Shown here in pieces: positions 36,729-44,449 of a DNA stretch of 64,000 bases. Below the pieces are notes generated by a model that saw only the letters and a list, made by a program, of their open reading frames with translations, was not told where the DNA came from and made no database searches. Positions within the stretch are counted from its first letter, which is position 1. Every line of letters starts with the position of its first letter. Source of the DNA: Chitinophaga cymbidii (GTDB taxonomy: Bacteria; Bacteroidota; Bacteroidia; Chitinophagales; Chitinophagaceae); assembly GCF_007992715.1 (NCBI RefSeq), contig NZ_BKAU01000001.1, forward strand, positions 1,860,001 to 1,924,000, written 5' to 3'. The position numbers and the translations under genes are program-made.

Positions 36729-37847
36729 TTATTGCAGGTAAGCTTCATTCACAAAGTCTTTCACGTCGTTGAAAGGGACAAATAAATTGATCTGCCCGAA
36801 GACATAGGCGGCGATCTCATAGGGAGTATAGCAAAAGGTAACGCCTTTGCTGGTGATAAAAAAATTATCGTTCGGGCGGATGTTTTTTTCGAACAGGAAG
36901 CCGTCGCTCAGCGCTTCGCCGGCGGGCACTTTGTATTTTTTGCGGAAGGATGCTTCCAGTGCCTGGCCGATGGCTTTTTCGTATCCGGGCTTGAACACGT
37001 CGGCCGGCTTCAATACTTTTTTGCGGGAGAGGTCGATCACGGAAAAGATGCTGCCGTAGTTGCCGTGCGCGCCGCCGGTAAATTCATAGCTGGCGGATTC
37101 CAGCACCAGGAGCGGGTACTGGTTCCAGACGATGCGGGTGCGGGTTTCGGCGTTCCAGTTCCAGGAAGCGCCCATGCCGGATTTCAGCTCGTTGGTATCT
37201 ACTTCGTCCCGGTTCTGTTTGTATTGCAGCAGGAAGCTGTCCACCGGCGCTTTTACGATGCTGTCGGGGTTGTTAAGCCCCTGCCCGATGAATTGCCGGA
37301 CCACGGCGAGCGCTGCTTCATCGGCGCCGCCCACGGGCCATACGATACCGGCGGAAGCCAGGGCCATGGGAGATCGCGGGTCATTGTAAAACAGGTTGGC
37401 GGAGTCGGAAAAACTGAATACGTCAAACAGCACCGCATCTTTTTTATCTTCCTGAAAATCGAATTCAAACTGGCGGCTGCCTTTCCAGATGCCCTTGAAA
37501 TGGCCGTCGTCCGTGAGCTTTCCGGTGAAGAACTGATTTTCATCCGGATCGGAATTTTCCACCAGCGTGATCTGGCCGGATGAATCCTGCTGATAATATA
37601 AAGGGATGGGATCGCCTGTTTTATCGTAATAATACCAGCCTTCATATTGCGCGTTGCCGTAGCGGATGAGCTGCATGGTGACAGGTTGGCCGGCCAGCAT
37701 GCCTTTCAGCTGCGTGTAGAAAGCCGTGCGCTGCGTGAGCGGCGTGGCAGTGGCCGTGGTGTCCTGCGAGGCGGAAGGTTGCTTCGCGGGTTGCTGGCAG
37801 GCTGCGAAACACAGCAGGGAGGCTAATAAACAGGCGTATGTTCTCAT
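36729..37847 (-). CDS. Lipoprotein with DUF3298 (RsiV-like) C-terminal domain
   Basis: This 372-residue lipoprotein has a signal MRTYACLLASLLCFAAC (Cys17). The N-terminal half is beta-rich (QYEGWYYYDKTGDPIPLYYQ). The C-terminal part contains SYEFTGGAHGNYGSIFSVIDLSRK, FLFEKNIRPNDNFFITSKGVTFCYTPYEIA and a late hydrophobic segment, as in DUF4163/DUF3298 proteins such as RsiV and PdaC. The helicase gene follows 3 bases after its stop, so the two are cotranscribed. The role is unknown; a cell-envelope or lysozyme-response link is inference only. Confidence 0.8.
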   Translation of the reverse strand: MRTYACLLASLLCFAACQQPAKQPSASQDTTATATPLTQRTAFYTQLKGMLAGQPVTMQLIRYGNAQYEGWYYYDKTGDPIPLYYQQDSSGQITLVENSDPDENQFFTGKLTDDGHFKGIWKGSRQFEFDFQEDKKDAVLFDVFSFSDSANLFYNDPRSPMALASAGIVWPVGGADEAALAVVRQFIGQGLNNPDSIVKAPVDSFLLQYKQNRDEVDTNELKSGMGASWNWNAETRTRIVWNQYPLLVLESASYEFTGGAHGNYGSIFSVIDLSRKKVLKPADVFKPGYEKAIGQALEASFRKKYKVPAGEALSDGFLFEKNIRPNDNFFITSKGVTFCYTPYEIAAYVFGQINLFVPFNDVKDFVNEAYLQ

Positions 37848-37928
37848 GAGATCCGGTATTAAAACTGATGTAAATTACCATTTATACAAATACTGGTCAG
37901 CATCTGTGGATAGATATGTGTTAATTTT

Positions 37929-37944
37929 GAACAAATATTTGTTC
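37929..37944. promoter_or_regulatory. 16-bp perfect palindrome at the pdxH start
   Basis: GAACAAATATTTGTTC is identical to its own reverse complement and ends one base before the pdxH ATG. AATATTTG inside it is one mismatch from the -7 consensus. It is a plausible dimeric repressor site or RNA hairpin; no cognate regulator gene is adjacent. Confidence 0.5.
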
Positions 37945-37945
37945 C

Positions 37946-38593
37946 ATGATCAATCAAAAGATAGCGGCGCTGCGGCAGGATTACAAAAGGGCGACGCTGG
38001 ATGAGCAGCATGCGGCGGCAGGCCCTTTGCCGCAATTTGAGCGCTGGTGGCAGGAGGTGATAGACAGTGAGCTGGAAGAGCCTAACGCGATGACACTGGC
38101 TACCAGTACGGCGGACGGACGGCCGTCTGCGAGGATCGTGTTGCTGAAGAGCTTTAACGAGGAAGGGTTTCTTTTCTTTACGAATTACGAGAGCCGCAAG
38201 GGGCATGAGCTGGCGGAGAACCCGCGGGTTACGCTGTTATTCTTCTGGAAGGAGCTGGAACGGCAGGTACGTATAGAGGGCACCGTTAGTAAGGCAAGCG
38301 CGGCGGTGAGTGATGAATATTTTCAGTCGAGGCCGCTGGGCAGCCGGATAGGGGCGATCGCCTCGCCGCAGAGCCAGGTGATACCGGGCCGGCAGGTGCT
38401 GGAAGAAAAGGTGCAGGAGCTGGAAAAGGCGTATGCTGAAAACGGTCCGCAGCGCCCGGAGCACTGGGGCGGATATGTGGTGAAGCCGGAATTGGTGGAG
38501 TTCTGGCAGGGCCGCAGCAGCAGGCTGCATGACCGGTTGCGGTATGTGTTGCAGAAAGATAACAGCTGGAAGATGGAGCGGCTGGCGCCGTGA
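37946..38593 (+). CDS. pdxH: Pyridoxamine 5'-phosphate oxidase
   Basis: This 215-residue FMN enzyme makes pyridoxal 5'-phosphate from pyridoxine or pyridoxamine phosphate. Motifs are NAMTLATSTADGRPSARIVLLK (FMN/substrate site), FFTNYESRKGHEL, LERQVRIEGTV, SQVIPGR and the C-terminal signature EFWQGRSSRLHDR. Length is standard. It is divergent from the DUF3298 lipoprotein gene. A 16-bp palindrome lies immediately before the ATG, and a terminator follows the stop. Confidence 0.96.
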   Translation: MINQKIAALRQDYKRATLDEQHAAAGPLPQFERWWQEVIDSELEEPNAMTLATSTADGRPSARIVLLKSFNEEGFLFFTNYESRKGHELAENPRVTLLFFWKELERQVRIEGTVSKASAAVSDEYFQSRPLGSRIGAIASPQSQVIPGRQVLEEKVQELEKAYAENGPQRPEHWGGYVVKPELVEFWQGRSSRLHDRLRYVLQKDNSWKMERLAP

Positions 38594-38625
38594 TGTTGAA
38601 GCGGGGTGCCCGGACCTTAAATATT

Positions 38626-38665
38626 AAATCCCGGATACTTGTTTACAGGTACCCGGGATTTTTTT
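38626..38665 (+). terminator. Rho-independent terminator after pdxH
   Basis: AAATCCCGG (38626-38634) pairs with CCGGGATTT (38653-38661), with T run to 38665. It lies between convergent pdxH and the bTHX gene. Confidence 0.85.
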
Positions 38666-38670
38666 ATCTG

Positions 38671-38787
38671 CTAGGCTTTCTTTTCAGCCTTAGGCGCAGC
38701 AGTTTTCTTGGTCTTGGCAGGACGGCTTTTGCCGAAAGACCCGTTAGAGATCTTGCCTTTTTTGGTTTTGATATCTCCTCTACCCAT
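38671..38787 (-). CDS. 30S ribosomal protein bTHX
   Basis: This very short gene encodes 38 residues starting MGRGDIKTKKGKISNGSFG and continuing with KSRPAKTKKTAAPKAEKKA. It has the MG(R/K)GD-K-T-K-GKI--G--G--RP pattern of the small basic THX protein of the 30S head, known from Thermus and Bacteroidota. It is so short that gene finders may miss it. It lies 97 bases downstream of HU on the same strand, separated by the HU terminator, so it needs its own promoter. Confidence 0.88.
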   Translation of the reverse strand: MGRGDIKTKKGKISNGSFGKSRPAKTKKTAAPKAEKKA

Positions 38788-38828
38788 GATTTAAGTTATT
38801 AATGATGAATGATAATGTTCTGCAAAAA

Positions 38829-38862
38829 TAAAAAAAGCAAGAAACAAAAATGTTCCTTGCTT
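38829..38862 (-). terminator. Rho-independent terminator after HU gene
   Basis: AAGCAAG..AACA pairs with TGTT..CTTGCTT (38835-38846 with 38851-38862). On the minus strand a seven-T tract follows. Confidence 0.88.
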
Positions 38863-38884
38863 AAATAAGTTGGGTCTCCAACTC

Positions 38885-39154
38885 CTAGAGCTTGTCAGAC
38901 AGTGCTTTACCAGCTTTGAATTTAGCAACTTTCTTAGCTTTGATCTTGATGATCTGGCCAGTCTGGGGGTTTCTACCGTTACGTGCAGCACGTTTGGAAA
39001 CAGAGAAAGTACCGAAACCAACCAAAGTTACTTTACCACCTTTTTTCAGGGTATCAGCAACAGCTTTAGTGAAAGAATCCAAAGCATCGTTAGCTTGTGT
39101 TTTAGTAACGCCAGCATCTTTGGCGAGTTTGTCGATCAATTCGGCTTTGTTCAT
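38885..39154 (-). CDS. HU-family DNA-binding protein
   Basis: This 89-residue histone-like nucleoid protein starts MNKAELIDKLAKDAGVTKTQ. The family signature VGFGTFSVSKRAARNGRNP includes the beta-arm base and DNA-contacting RNP, followed by TGQIIKIKAKKVAKFKAGKAL. Length is standard. It is monocistronic, with a textbook Bacteroidetes promoter upstream and a strong terminator downstream. Confidence 0.97.
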   Translation of the reverse strand: MNKAELIDKLAKDAGVTKTQANDALDSFTKAVADTLKKGGKVTLVGFGTFSVSKRAARNGRNPQTGQIIKIKAKKVAKFKAGKALSDKL

Positions 39155-39196
39155 AGTTAGTTAAGATTTAACTAGTGAGAAAATGTTTGATGTGAG

Positions 39197-39227
39197 CAAA
39201 TATAAAGCGTTTTATGAGATTGCCAAA
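39197..39227 (-). promoter_or_regulatory. HU gene promoter
   Basis: On the minus strand TTTG (complement of 39224-39227), 19 bases and TATATTTG (complement of 39197-39204) match the Bacteroidetes -33/-7 consensus exactly. The start site would be near 39190, about 35 bases before the ATG. Confidence 0.8.
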
Positions 39228-39450
39228 TTTTTAAAATAAATTTTTACACGCTGAAAAACCCTACAGGTAACGGTTAGAGCAGATTGGGCCTTTTCTCCTG
39301 CTAAACTAAAAATCAATCACCGGCATCCCAATCCCTTTACTGCATTGAGTTTTAATGACTCTTGCTATAAAACGCCGTTATTCTTCAACTATTGTACCAA
39401 AGCCCGGAGCCCTTGAAAATAGTGAATTTCCTGTGGATAAGTTTGCCCGT

Positions 39451-39753
39451 CTACACCACCTGCATCACGGTTCTGAAGGCTACGAACTGATCTCCGAAAG
39501 CGTCGAAACTCTTCTGCCGCAGGAGGCTTGCGTGTTCCTGCAGGTACGTATGATAGTTTTCCAGCGTATCGGTGAAGTACTGCACGGCGTAGGTGGGCCC
39601 TTCGGAATCGTCCTGGTCCAGCAGCCTGCAGATGCGGTAGTCATGGAAAAGGCCGGTGGCCATGATCTCGGGGATATGTTCTTTTTTCATCCATTCCAGC
39701 CAGCTTTCATGGATCGCCGGCGATACTTTGATGGTTACATTATAGATGAGCAT
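39451..39753 (-). CDS. DUF4286 family protein
   Basis: This 100-residue soluble protein starts MLIYNVTIKVSPAIHESWLEWM. It shows the dimeric alpha-beta (ferredoxin-like) layout of DUF4286: HIPEIMATGLFHDYRICRLL, TYAVQYFTDTLENYHTYL and FGDQFVAFRTVMQVV. No catalytic motif is evident. It begins 2 bases after the xth stop, so it is translated from the same mRNA as the exonuclease; the functional link is unknown. Confidence 0.85.
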   Translation of the reverse strand: MLIYNVTIKVSPAIHESWLEWMKKEHIPEIMATGLFHDYRICRLLDQDDSEGPTYAVQYFTDTLENYHTYLQEHASLLRQKSFDAFGDQFVAFRTVMQVV

Positions 39754-39755
39754 TC

Positions 39756-40520
39756 TTATGATTTCAGTTGGAGATAAACGGGGCAGTGGTCCGAATGTTT
39801 CACGTGCTGCCAGATGCTTGCGTCCGCGAGGCGGTTTTGCAGGGGGGCGGTTACATTGATATAATCGATGCGCCAGCCTTTGTTATTGTTCCGTGCGTTG
39901 GCGCGGAAGCTCCACCAGCTGTATTGGTCCGGCTCGGGGTGGAAGTGCCGGAAGGTATCCACGAAGCCGTTTTCGAACAGCTTGGTCATCCACGCCCTTT
40001 CTTCCGGCAGGAATCCGGAAGAATCTTTATTGCTTACCGGGTTGTGTATGTCGATCGGTTTATGCGCAATATTATAATCCCCTACGACCACGAGGTTGGG
40101 GCGTTCTTTCCGGAGCTGATCGAGGTATCCGTAAAATTCGTCGAGCCACTGGTATTTATAGGTCTGTCTTTCTTCCCCGGTGGTGCCGGAGGGGAAATAG
40201 GCGTTGATGAGGGTGATGTCCCCGTAATCGGCCCGGAGCACCCTTCCTTCGGCATCGCTTTGCATGTAGCCGTTGCCGTATTGAACGTGGTCTGGTTTTA
40301 CTTTGGAAAGGATGGCCACGCCGCTGTAACCTTTCTTTTGTGCGGGGTACCAGAAGTCCTGGTATCCAAGCTTTTCGAACTGCAGGTAGTCCACGTTTTC
40401 GCGGTGTGCTTTCACTTCCTGCAGGCAGATGATATCCGCGGGATCGGTTTTGAGCCAGTCGCAGAATCCTTTTGTCATGGCGGAGCGGAGGCCATTCACG
40501 TTATAGGTGACGATTCGCAT
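39756..40520 (-). CDS. xth: Exodeoxyribonuclease III / AP endonuclease
   Basis: This 254-residue EEP-fold DNA repair enzyme carries YNVNGLRSA (about 5-13), metal Glu in IICLQEVKA, KKGYSGVAILSK, VVVGDYNIAHKPIDIHNP (catalytic Asp/Asn), YSWWSFRANARNNNKGWRIDYI and the final HSDHCPVYLQL. It incises abasic sites and trims 3' blocks, complementing the AlkA-like glycosylase elsewhere in the window. All active-site residues are intact, unlike the two membrane EEP paralogues near 10-12 kb. Confidence 0.95.
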   Translation of the reverse strand: MRIVTYNVNGLRSAMTKGFCDWLKTDPADIICLQEVKAHRENVDYLQFEKLGYQDFWYPAQKKGYSGVAILSKVKPDHVQYGNGYMQSDAEGRVLRADYGDITLINAYFPSGTTGEERQTYKYQWLDEFYGYLDQLRKERPNLVVVGDYNIAHKPIDIHNPVSNKDSSGFLPEERAWMTKLFENGFVDTFRHFHPEPDQYSWWSFRANARNNNKGWRIDYINVTAPLQNRLADASIWQHVKHSDHCPVYLQLKS

Positions 40521-40539
40521 GGGAGTATGAGTTTATAAC

Positions 40540-40573
40540 AAAAATAAAGGTTGTCCCGTTCAGAGACAACCTT
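40540..40573 (-). terminator. Rho-independent terminator for the double-glycine peptide gene
   Basis: AAGGTTGTC (40547-40555) pairs with GACAACCTT (40565-40573). On the minus strand the stem is followed by TTATTTTTG. It lies about 55 bases beyond the peptide stop codon and before xth. Confidence 0.82.
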
Positions 40574-40593
40574 CAGGTGTAATTCGGTAAAGG

Positions 40594-40619
40594 AATGTGG
40601 CGCCCGGAGGCGCCACGTT
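40594..40619 (-). other. Second hairpin in the peptide gene 3' region
   Basis: An 11-pair stem (GTGGCGCC/GGCGCCAC core, one wobble) with a 4-base loop sits 10 bases after the peptide stop codon. It has no T run, so it may stabilise the mRNA 3' end rather than terminate. Confidence 0.5.
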
Positions 40620-40629
40620 GATAAAATGA

Positions 40630-40911
40630 TTACAGGCGCAGCAGACCACCGCCTAAGCCGCCGAGGAGGCCGTTCAGCAGGTTGGTTACCGGAGCCAGTA
40701 AATCTCCCAGACCGCCAAGGCCGGGTAAAGATCCGCCACCGCCAGTGCCGGGCAGGCCGGAGGTGAGCGCGTTAGTGTCCAGCTGGGCACCAACGGTGAT
40801 CTTGCCGTCTACATTGGTGATGCTGAAGGCGAGAAATCCGCCGTTAACGTCTTTTGCATTGGTTGCGTCCAGTTCCTGGCAACCATAGTTGTGTGCTTGC
40901 AAGCTTTCCAT
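40630..40911 (-). CDS. Double-glycine-leader peptide, bacteriocin-like
   Basis: This 93-residue product starts MESLQAHNYGCQELDATNAK and its leader ends DVNGG at residue 25, the typical Bacteroidota double-glycine leader cut by a C39 peptidase-containing ABC exporter. The predicted 68-residue mature peptide starts FLAFSITNVDG and ends in a Gly/Leu-rich stretch (SLPGLGGLGDLLAP, then GGLGGGLLRL) likely to be membrane-active or self-assembling. No exporter, immunity or modification gene is adjacent, so export must use machinery elsewhere. It has its own tandem 3' hairpins and is divergent from a histidine kinase. Confidence 0.75.
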   Translation of the reverse strand: MESLQAHNYGCQELDATNAKDVNGGFLAFSITNVDGKITVGAQLDTNALTSGLPGTGGGGSLPGLGGLGDLLAPVTNLLNGLLGGLGGGLLRL

Positions 40912-41294
40912 ATGATAGGATTTTGGTTAAAAACAGATTTAGGACATGGGGACCGGTATTTTCTTTTCAGGAAAACGAACCAGGTGTTTGAGGCGCCTGG
41001 CGTGGGGAACCATGATCATTTCTATGACGGAGCGAATTTAAGATACCAATAGTGTAAAAACGCTGTTCATTTTGTTCATTTTCAAAGGGTTGTCATCGTC
41101 ATGTTCATTCCATCCAAAATCATCCATTTACAAATAATTAACAAAATATTTCAGAAATAGCCATGATATTGAGTTACATGATGGGTTTCCCGGCCTTTCA
41201 ATACCAAACAACGCAATTTCGGCATACCTTGCGCCCCGGGAGCCTACAGCACCAGCATTAACATTTACTTAGCCTTGCATACTTGTATATAGAT
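40912..41294. other. Divergent intergenic region of 383 bases
   Basis: It lies between the double-glycine peptide gene (minus) and the sensor kinase (plus). It contains CCAGG/CCTGG arms (around 40980-41000) within the peptide leader, a direct repeat of GTTCATTTT near 41065-41083, and promoter-like octamers with one mismatch on each strand (complement TAAATTCG; plus TAGCCTTG near 41271). No gene is seen. Confidence 0.5.
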
Positions 41295-43190
41295 ATGGGA
41301 AAGATCCTCCTCTTCTGCTTGTTGTTCTGCATGCCTTATACCCTCTTTGCACAGAAGCAGGTGATCCGGCAATTGAAAGAAACGCTGCCCGCGCAGGGGA
41401 CGGACAGCCTTCAGTATGCAGACGCTCTCAACCAGCTTTCCCTGCTGTATCTTCCACAGCAGCTCGACAGCAGCTTCCGGTATGCACGGGCCGGCCATGC
41501 GCTCTCGCTCAGGCTGCGCTATCACAAAGGCATCGCGGACGCCAATATGAACCTTGGCGCCTGCTTCACGTTCCAGCATAATAACAAGCTGGCCTACCGC
41601 TTTTACCGGGAAGGTCTGCAACGCTACCAGCTGCTCGGCGACTCCGCCGGTATCTGCAAAGCCCTGTACAGCATTGGCATGTACTATCATTTCCAGCAGC
41701 GTAACGACCTGGCGCTGCCTTATATGAACGATGCGATGGGCATCGGCAGCCGCCTCCTGCATGATTCCGCCTGGGCGCCCATGCTGGCCAATTATTATAT
41801 GGTGTTTGAATCCGACAGCACACGGCTGGATTCCATACAGTGGGCGCTCGGCAAGGCGCGGGAGATAGCGGGCAGGTATCACGACAAACGATTGCTCACC
41901 TATACCGGGTTCTTTCTTGCGAACGAACGGCTCCGTAAAGGAGAGCTGAAGCCCGCGATGCAGGATTTGCTCAGGCTGGCTTCCGGCGCGGAGGAAGATG
42001 GGTTTGTGTACCTCTCGGTGTATGCTTACGCGCAGCTCGATCTGTATGCGTCCTATTACCATCTGCCGGATACATTGCTGTACCGCCGGAAGATGATGGA
42101 GGCCGCTATGGAAGGCGGGTACAAGCAGCTGCTCATCCGGCCGGCGGCGTGGCTTTATAAATACTACAGGAAGCAGAGCGCCGCCGCTGCTGCTCCGTAT
42201 GCGGATGTGCTTTGCGAGATCGTGGAACACCAGGAAGATATGCGCAGGCAGGGCGGCGAAGATTATATGGAAGAGTTTCTGCAGGAGCAGGAACGGAAGG
42301 CACAGCGCCTCAGCAGCGCGCTGCAGCAACAGAACCTGATACGGGAATCGCTGGAATCCCGCAACCGGAACATGCTTGTCGCTTTCTTTGTTGTGGGCGG
42401 CTTGCTGCTCGCGGGACTGGTGGTTGTCAACTACCTGCTGCTCCGTTCCACCCGCCGCAGCGCGAAGCGGCATGCAGAGCTGAACAGGAGCGTCAACGAG
42501 CAGAACAAAAACCTGAAACATCATGATGATTTCAAGAACAAGCTGCTGAGCATTCTGGCGCATGACTTCCGGTTGCCGCTCGGGCATATCATCAACGCTT
42601 CGCAGCTTTTTGCGCGGGAAGACATCCGGAACGAAGAGATGCGCGAGATCTCTTCCAGCATCGCGTCCATGGCAACCGAAACGCTTCACCTGTTCGAGAA
42701 CGTATTGCGGTGGGTGAAATCGCAGCTGGCGGGCTTTGAATATGTGCCGAAGCCGTACCTGCTGCTGGACCTGTGGATGGAAGTGCAGGAGCCGCTGGCG
42801 GAGGATATCAGGGATAAAAAGCTGGAGCTTGCGCTGAATATTCCGGCGGACCTGGTGGTGCATGCGGACAAGGAAATGCTGCAATTCGTGAACCGGAACC
42901 TGCTGCATAATGCGGTTAAATTTTCTCCCCGCGGCAGCCGGATCATGATAGAAGGATATCATGAAAAAGAGCGTTTATTCGTTTCCGTTACAAACGAAGG
43001 CGGTGGGATTTCGGCGGTGGACATTCCTTATGTTTTTGACTACAAGATCGTGGGTCGCTATGCCCGTGAAACCGGTCGTGGTGCGGGTATTGCGCTGATC
43101 ATCTGCAAGGATTTCGTGGAGCGGATGGGAGGGGTGATTACGGTGCGGAGCGACGGGAAGAACTTCACGACTTTCGAGTACATGCTTTAA
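41295..43190 (+). CDS. Orphan sensor histidine kinase with periplasmic TPR domain
   Basis: This 631-residue protein starts at the ATG at 41295 (MGKILLFCLL), giving a clean signal peptide ending LFAQ; an upstream in-frame TTG is rejected. Residues about 20-340 form TPR-like helices. One membrane helix follows (about 358-382), then a short coil and the kinase core: H-box LAHDFRLPL with phospho-acceptor His423, N-box NLLHNAVKFSPRGS, G1 NEGGGIS and G2 GRGAGIALIICKDF. No response regulator is nearby, so partner and signal are unknown. Confidence 0.9.
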   Translation: MGKILLFCLLFCMPYTLFAQKQVIRQLKETLPAQGTDSLQYADALNQLSLLYLPQQLDSSFRYARAGHALSLRLRYHKGIADANMNLGACFTFQHNNKLAYRFYREGLQRYQLLGDSAGICKALYSIGMYYHFQQRNDLALPYMNDAMGIGSRLLHDSAWAPMLANYYMVFESDSTRLDSIQWALGKAREIAGRYHDKRLLTYTGFFLANERLRKGELKPAMQDLLRLASGAEEDGFVYLSVYAYAQLDLYASYYHLPDTLLYRRKMMEAAMEGGYKQLLIRPAAWLYKYYRKQSAAAAAPYADVLCEIVEHQEDMRRQGGEDYMEEFLQEQERKAQRLSSALQQQNLIRESLESRNRNMLVAFFVVGGLLLAGLVVVNYLLLRSTRRSAKRHAELNRSVNEQNKNLKHHDDFKNKLLSILAHDFRLPLGHIINASQLFAREDIRNEEMREISSSIASMATETLHLFENVLRWVKSQLAGFEYVPKPYLLLDLWMEVQEPLAEDIRDKKLELALNIPADLVVHADKEMLQFVNRNLLHNAVKFSPRGSRIMIEGYHEKERLFVSVTNEGGGISAVDIPYVFDYKIVGRYARETGRGAGIALIICKDFVERMGGVITVRSDGKNFTTFEYML

Positions 43191-43942
43191 CTGCGGGTGT
43201 TAACACCCGCGATTTAAATGAATAAAATGAACGGCTTTTATATCGATCCTGCTCATTAAATTGCACCTGTTATAATTATTTGTTTAACCCGAAACCAGCA
43301 TCTTTTTTATGAGCAAAGCCAAAACAATCTCTGTTTTAAATGGCCGTCTTTCGCAAAGTATTTTCCTGGGCGGCGTTCCTCCTGATCATGAACCGCGGAA
43401 AGGTTTAAGCAGGATTTTGATGCAGTTATCATCATCTTTTTTTTCACGTAAGGCATCTGTGGATAAGGATGCGGAGAACAGCAAATTATCCGGTGGCCGG
43501 CGGGAATAAATATTTTATGACCGGGATTTGATGCTCTGCTATTATCTCTTTTCCTCACCCTTCGGAGAAGTATTAATTATGGGTCTGCCTGTCATTCATG
43601 ATGGGACGGGCAGGGGCGGCCTTTGGGTAGATGCCTGCGGATGGTATATGCTCATAATGGACGCCTGGGGAAAAGATTCCGGTCATATGAACGATCACAA
43701 TTGTCAAAAGGCTTGCTGATGTTGGGTGGTTAACCCGCCGGCGGGCTGCATGGATGCGTGATAGCGTGGGAATTAGCATTCTTCATATCAAGGGGTTGTA
43801 TTCATTGCATACGGGCGCATCTGCGCCGGCCATTAAAGCGGGAGGCCACCCGCCATCAGCAGCACTTTTGACTTTATCTGTCACCGCCTGCACCTGACCA
43901 CCGTTGAACAGGGATAGCATGATATCCTTCATCTGAAAAAAC
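43191..43942. other. 752-base region between kinase and transposase-like gene
   Basis: I see no gene I can support. A 66-codon plus-strand frame (43309-43509, starting MSKAKTISVL) has no recognisable family or clear promoter and overlaps a minus-strand frame. One exact DnaA-box-like TGTGGATAA lies near 43452. The right-hand 210 bases contain three compact GC-rich palindromes (listed separately) next to the transposase-like gene. The region looks like accessory or decayed DNA. Confidence 0.5.
43734..43853. repeat. Cluster of GC-rich palindromes, REP-like
   Basis: Three compact inverted repeats lie within 120 bases: CCCGCCGGCGGG (43734-43745, perfect), GGCGCA-TC-TGCGCC (43814-43827) and GCGGG-6-CCCGC (43838-43853). 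They sit immediately upstream of a Y1-type transposase-family gene, the arrangement seen for REP sequences and their RAYT genes. They are not followed by T runs. Confidence 0.5.
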
Positions 43943-44449
43943 ATGGAACACTTTTCGGCCTGTTGCCGCCATGGGACGCTGCTGTTCCGTGACGACCACC
44001 ATAAGCAGATCTTGCTGAACAGCCTGGCCTTTATGGCGCTGAACAAACGTATATGGCTATACGGTTTTGTGATCCTGGAAGACGAGGTTCACCTGCTTTG
44101 GGAGAAGCAGCCGGACTGGAAAGCGCGGAACGTCCGCCAGATGCTCCTGAAATTCACGGCCCAGCAGATCAAGCACCGGCTGCGGGATAACCGCTCGAAG
44201 GAGCTGGACCAATACAAGTGCCACCGGCATGACCGGCAGTTTCAGTTCTGGGAGCCAGCTTCATTCACCGTTGATGTGCCGGACAGGAGCACTGCAGCGG
44301 AGAAACTGACCCAGATGCATGAAGCGCCGTTCACCAGCGGGATCTGCCCGCCCGGAAGCCCGTACCCGTATTCTTCGGCGGCATTTTATCATTCCGGGGA
44401 AGATCCGCACAGGATCATGACGCACTATCATCAATACTTTCCACCTTGA
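43943..44449 (+). CDS. REP-associated Y1 transposase-family protein, catalytically degenerate
   Basis: This 168-residue protein has the layout of Bacteroidota RAYT/Y1_Tnp proteins: an N-terminal LLFRDDHHKQILLNSL region, the metal-site strand LYGFVILEDEVHLLWE, the helix MLLKFTAQQIKHRL, FQFWEPASFTV, and the C-terminal PYPYSSAAFYHSG. The HUH motif, normally NHVHL, reads DEVHL, so the first His is Glu. The helix that normally carries the catalytic Tyr (LDYIHNNPVKAG in relatives) reads LTQMHEAPFTSG, with Gln in place of Tyr. It is therefore unlikely to transpose and is either decaying or domesticated. The frame is uninterrupted. Confidence 0.75.
   Translation: MEHFSACCRHGTLLFRDDHHKQILLNSLAFMALNKRIWLYGFVILEDEVHLLWEKQPDWKARNVRQMLLKFTAQQIKHRLRDNRSKELDQYKCHRHDRQFQFWEPASFTVDVPDRSTAAEKLTQMHEAPFTSGICPPGSPYPYSSAAFYHSGEDPHRIMTHYHQYFPP

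Noticed and set aside
41265..42962. A 565-codon minus-strand frame opposite the histidine kinase
   Set aside because: Antisense to clear TPR and kinase motifs; no start context or family signature.
39431..43460. Exact DnaA-box-like sequences (TGTGGATAA near 39431 and 43452)
   Set aside because: They are single, 4 kb apart, not clustered, and near no dnaA, dnaN or gidA gene; two hits in 64 kb are close to chance. No replication origin is supported.
43309..43509. A 66-codon plus-strand frame downstream of the histidine kinase
   Set aside because: No family resemblance, no clear promoter, and it overlaps an opposing frame of similar size; coding support is insufficient.
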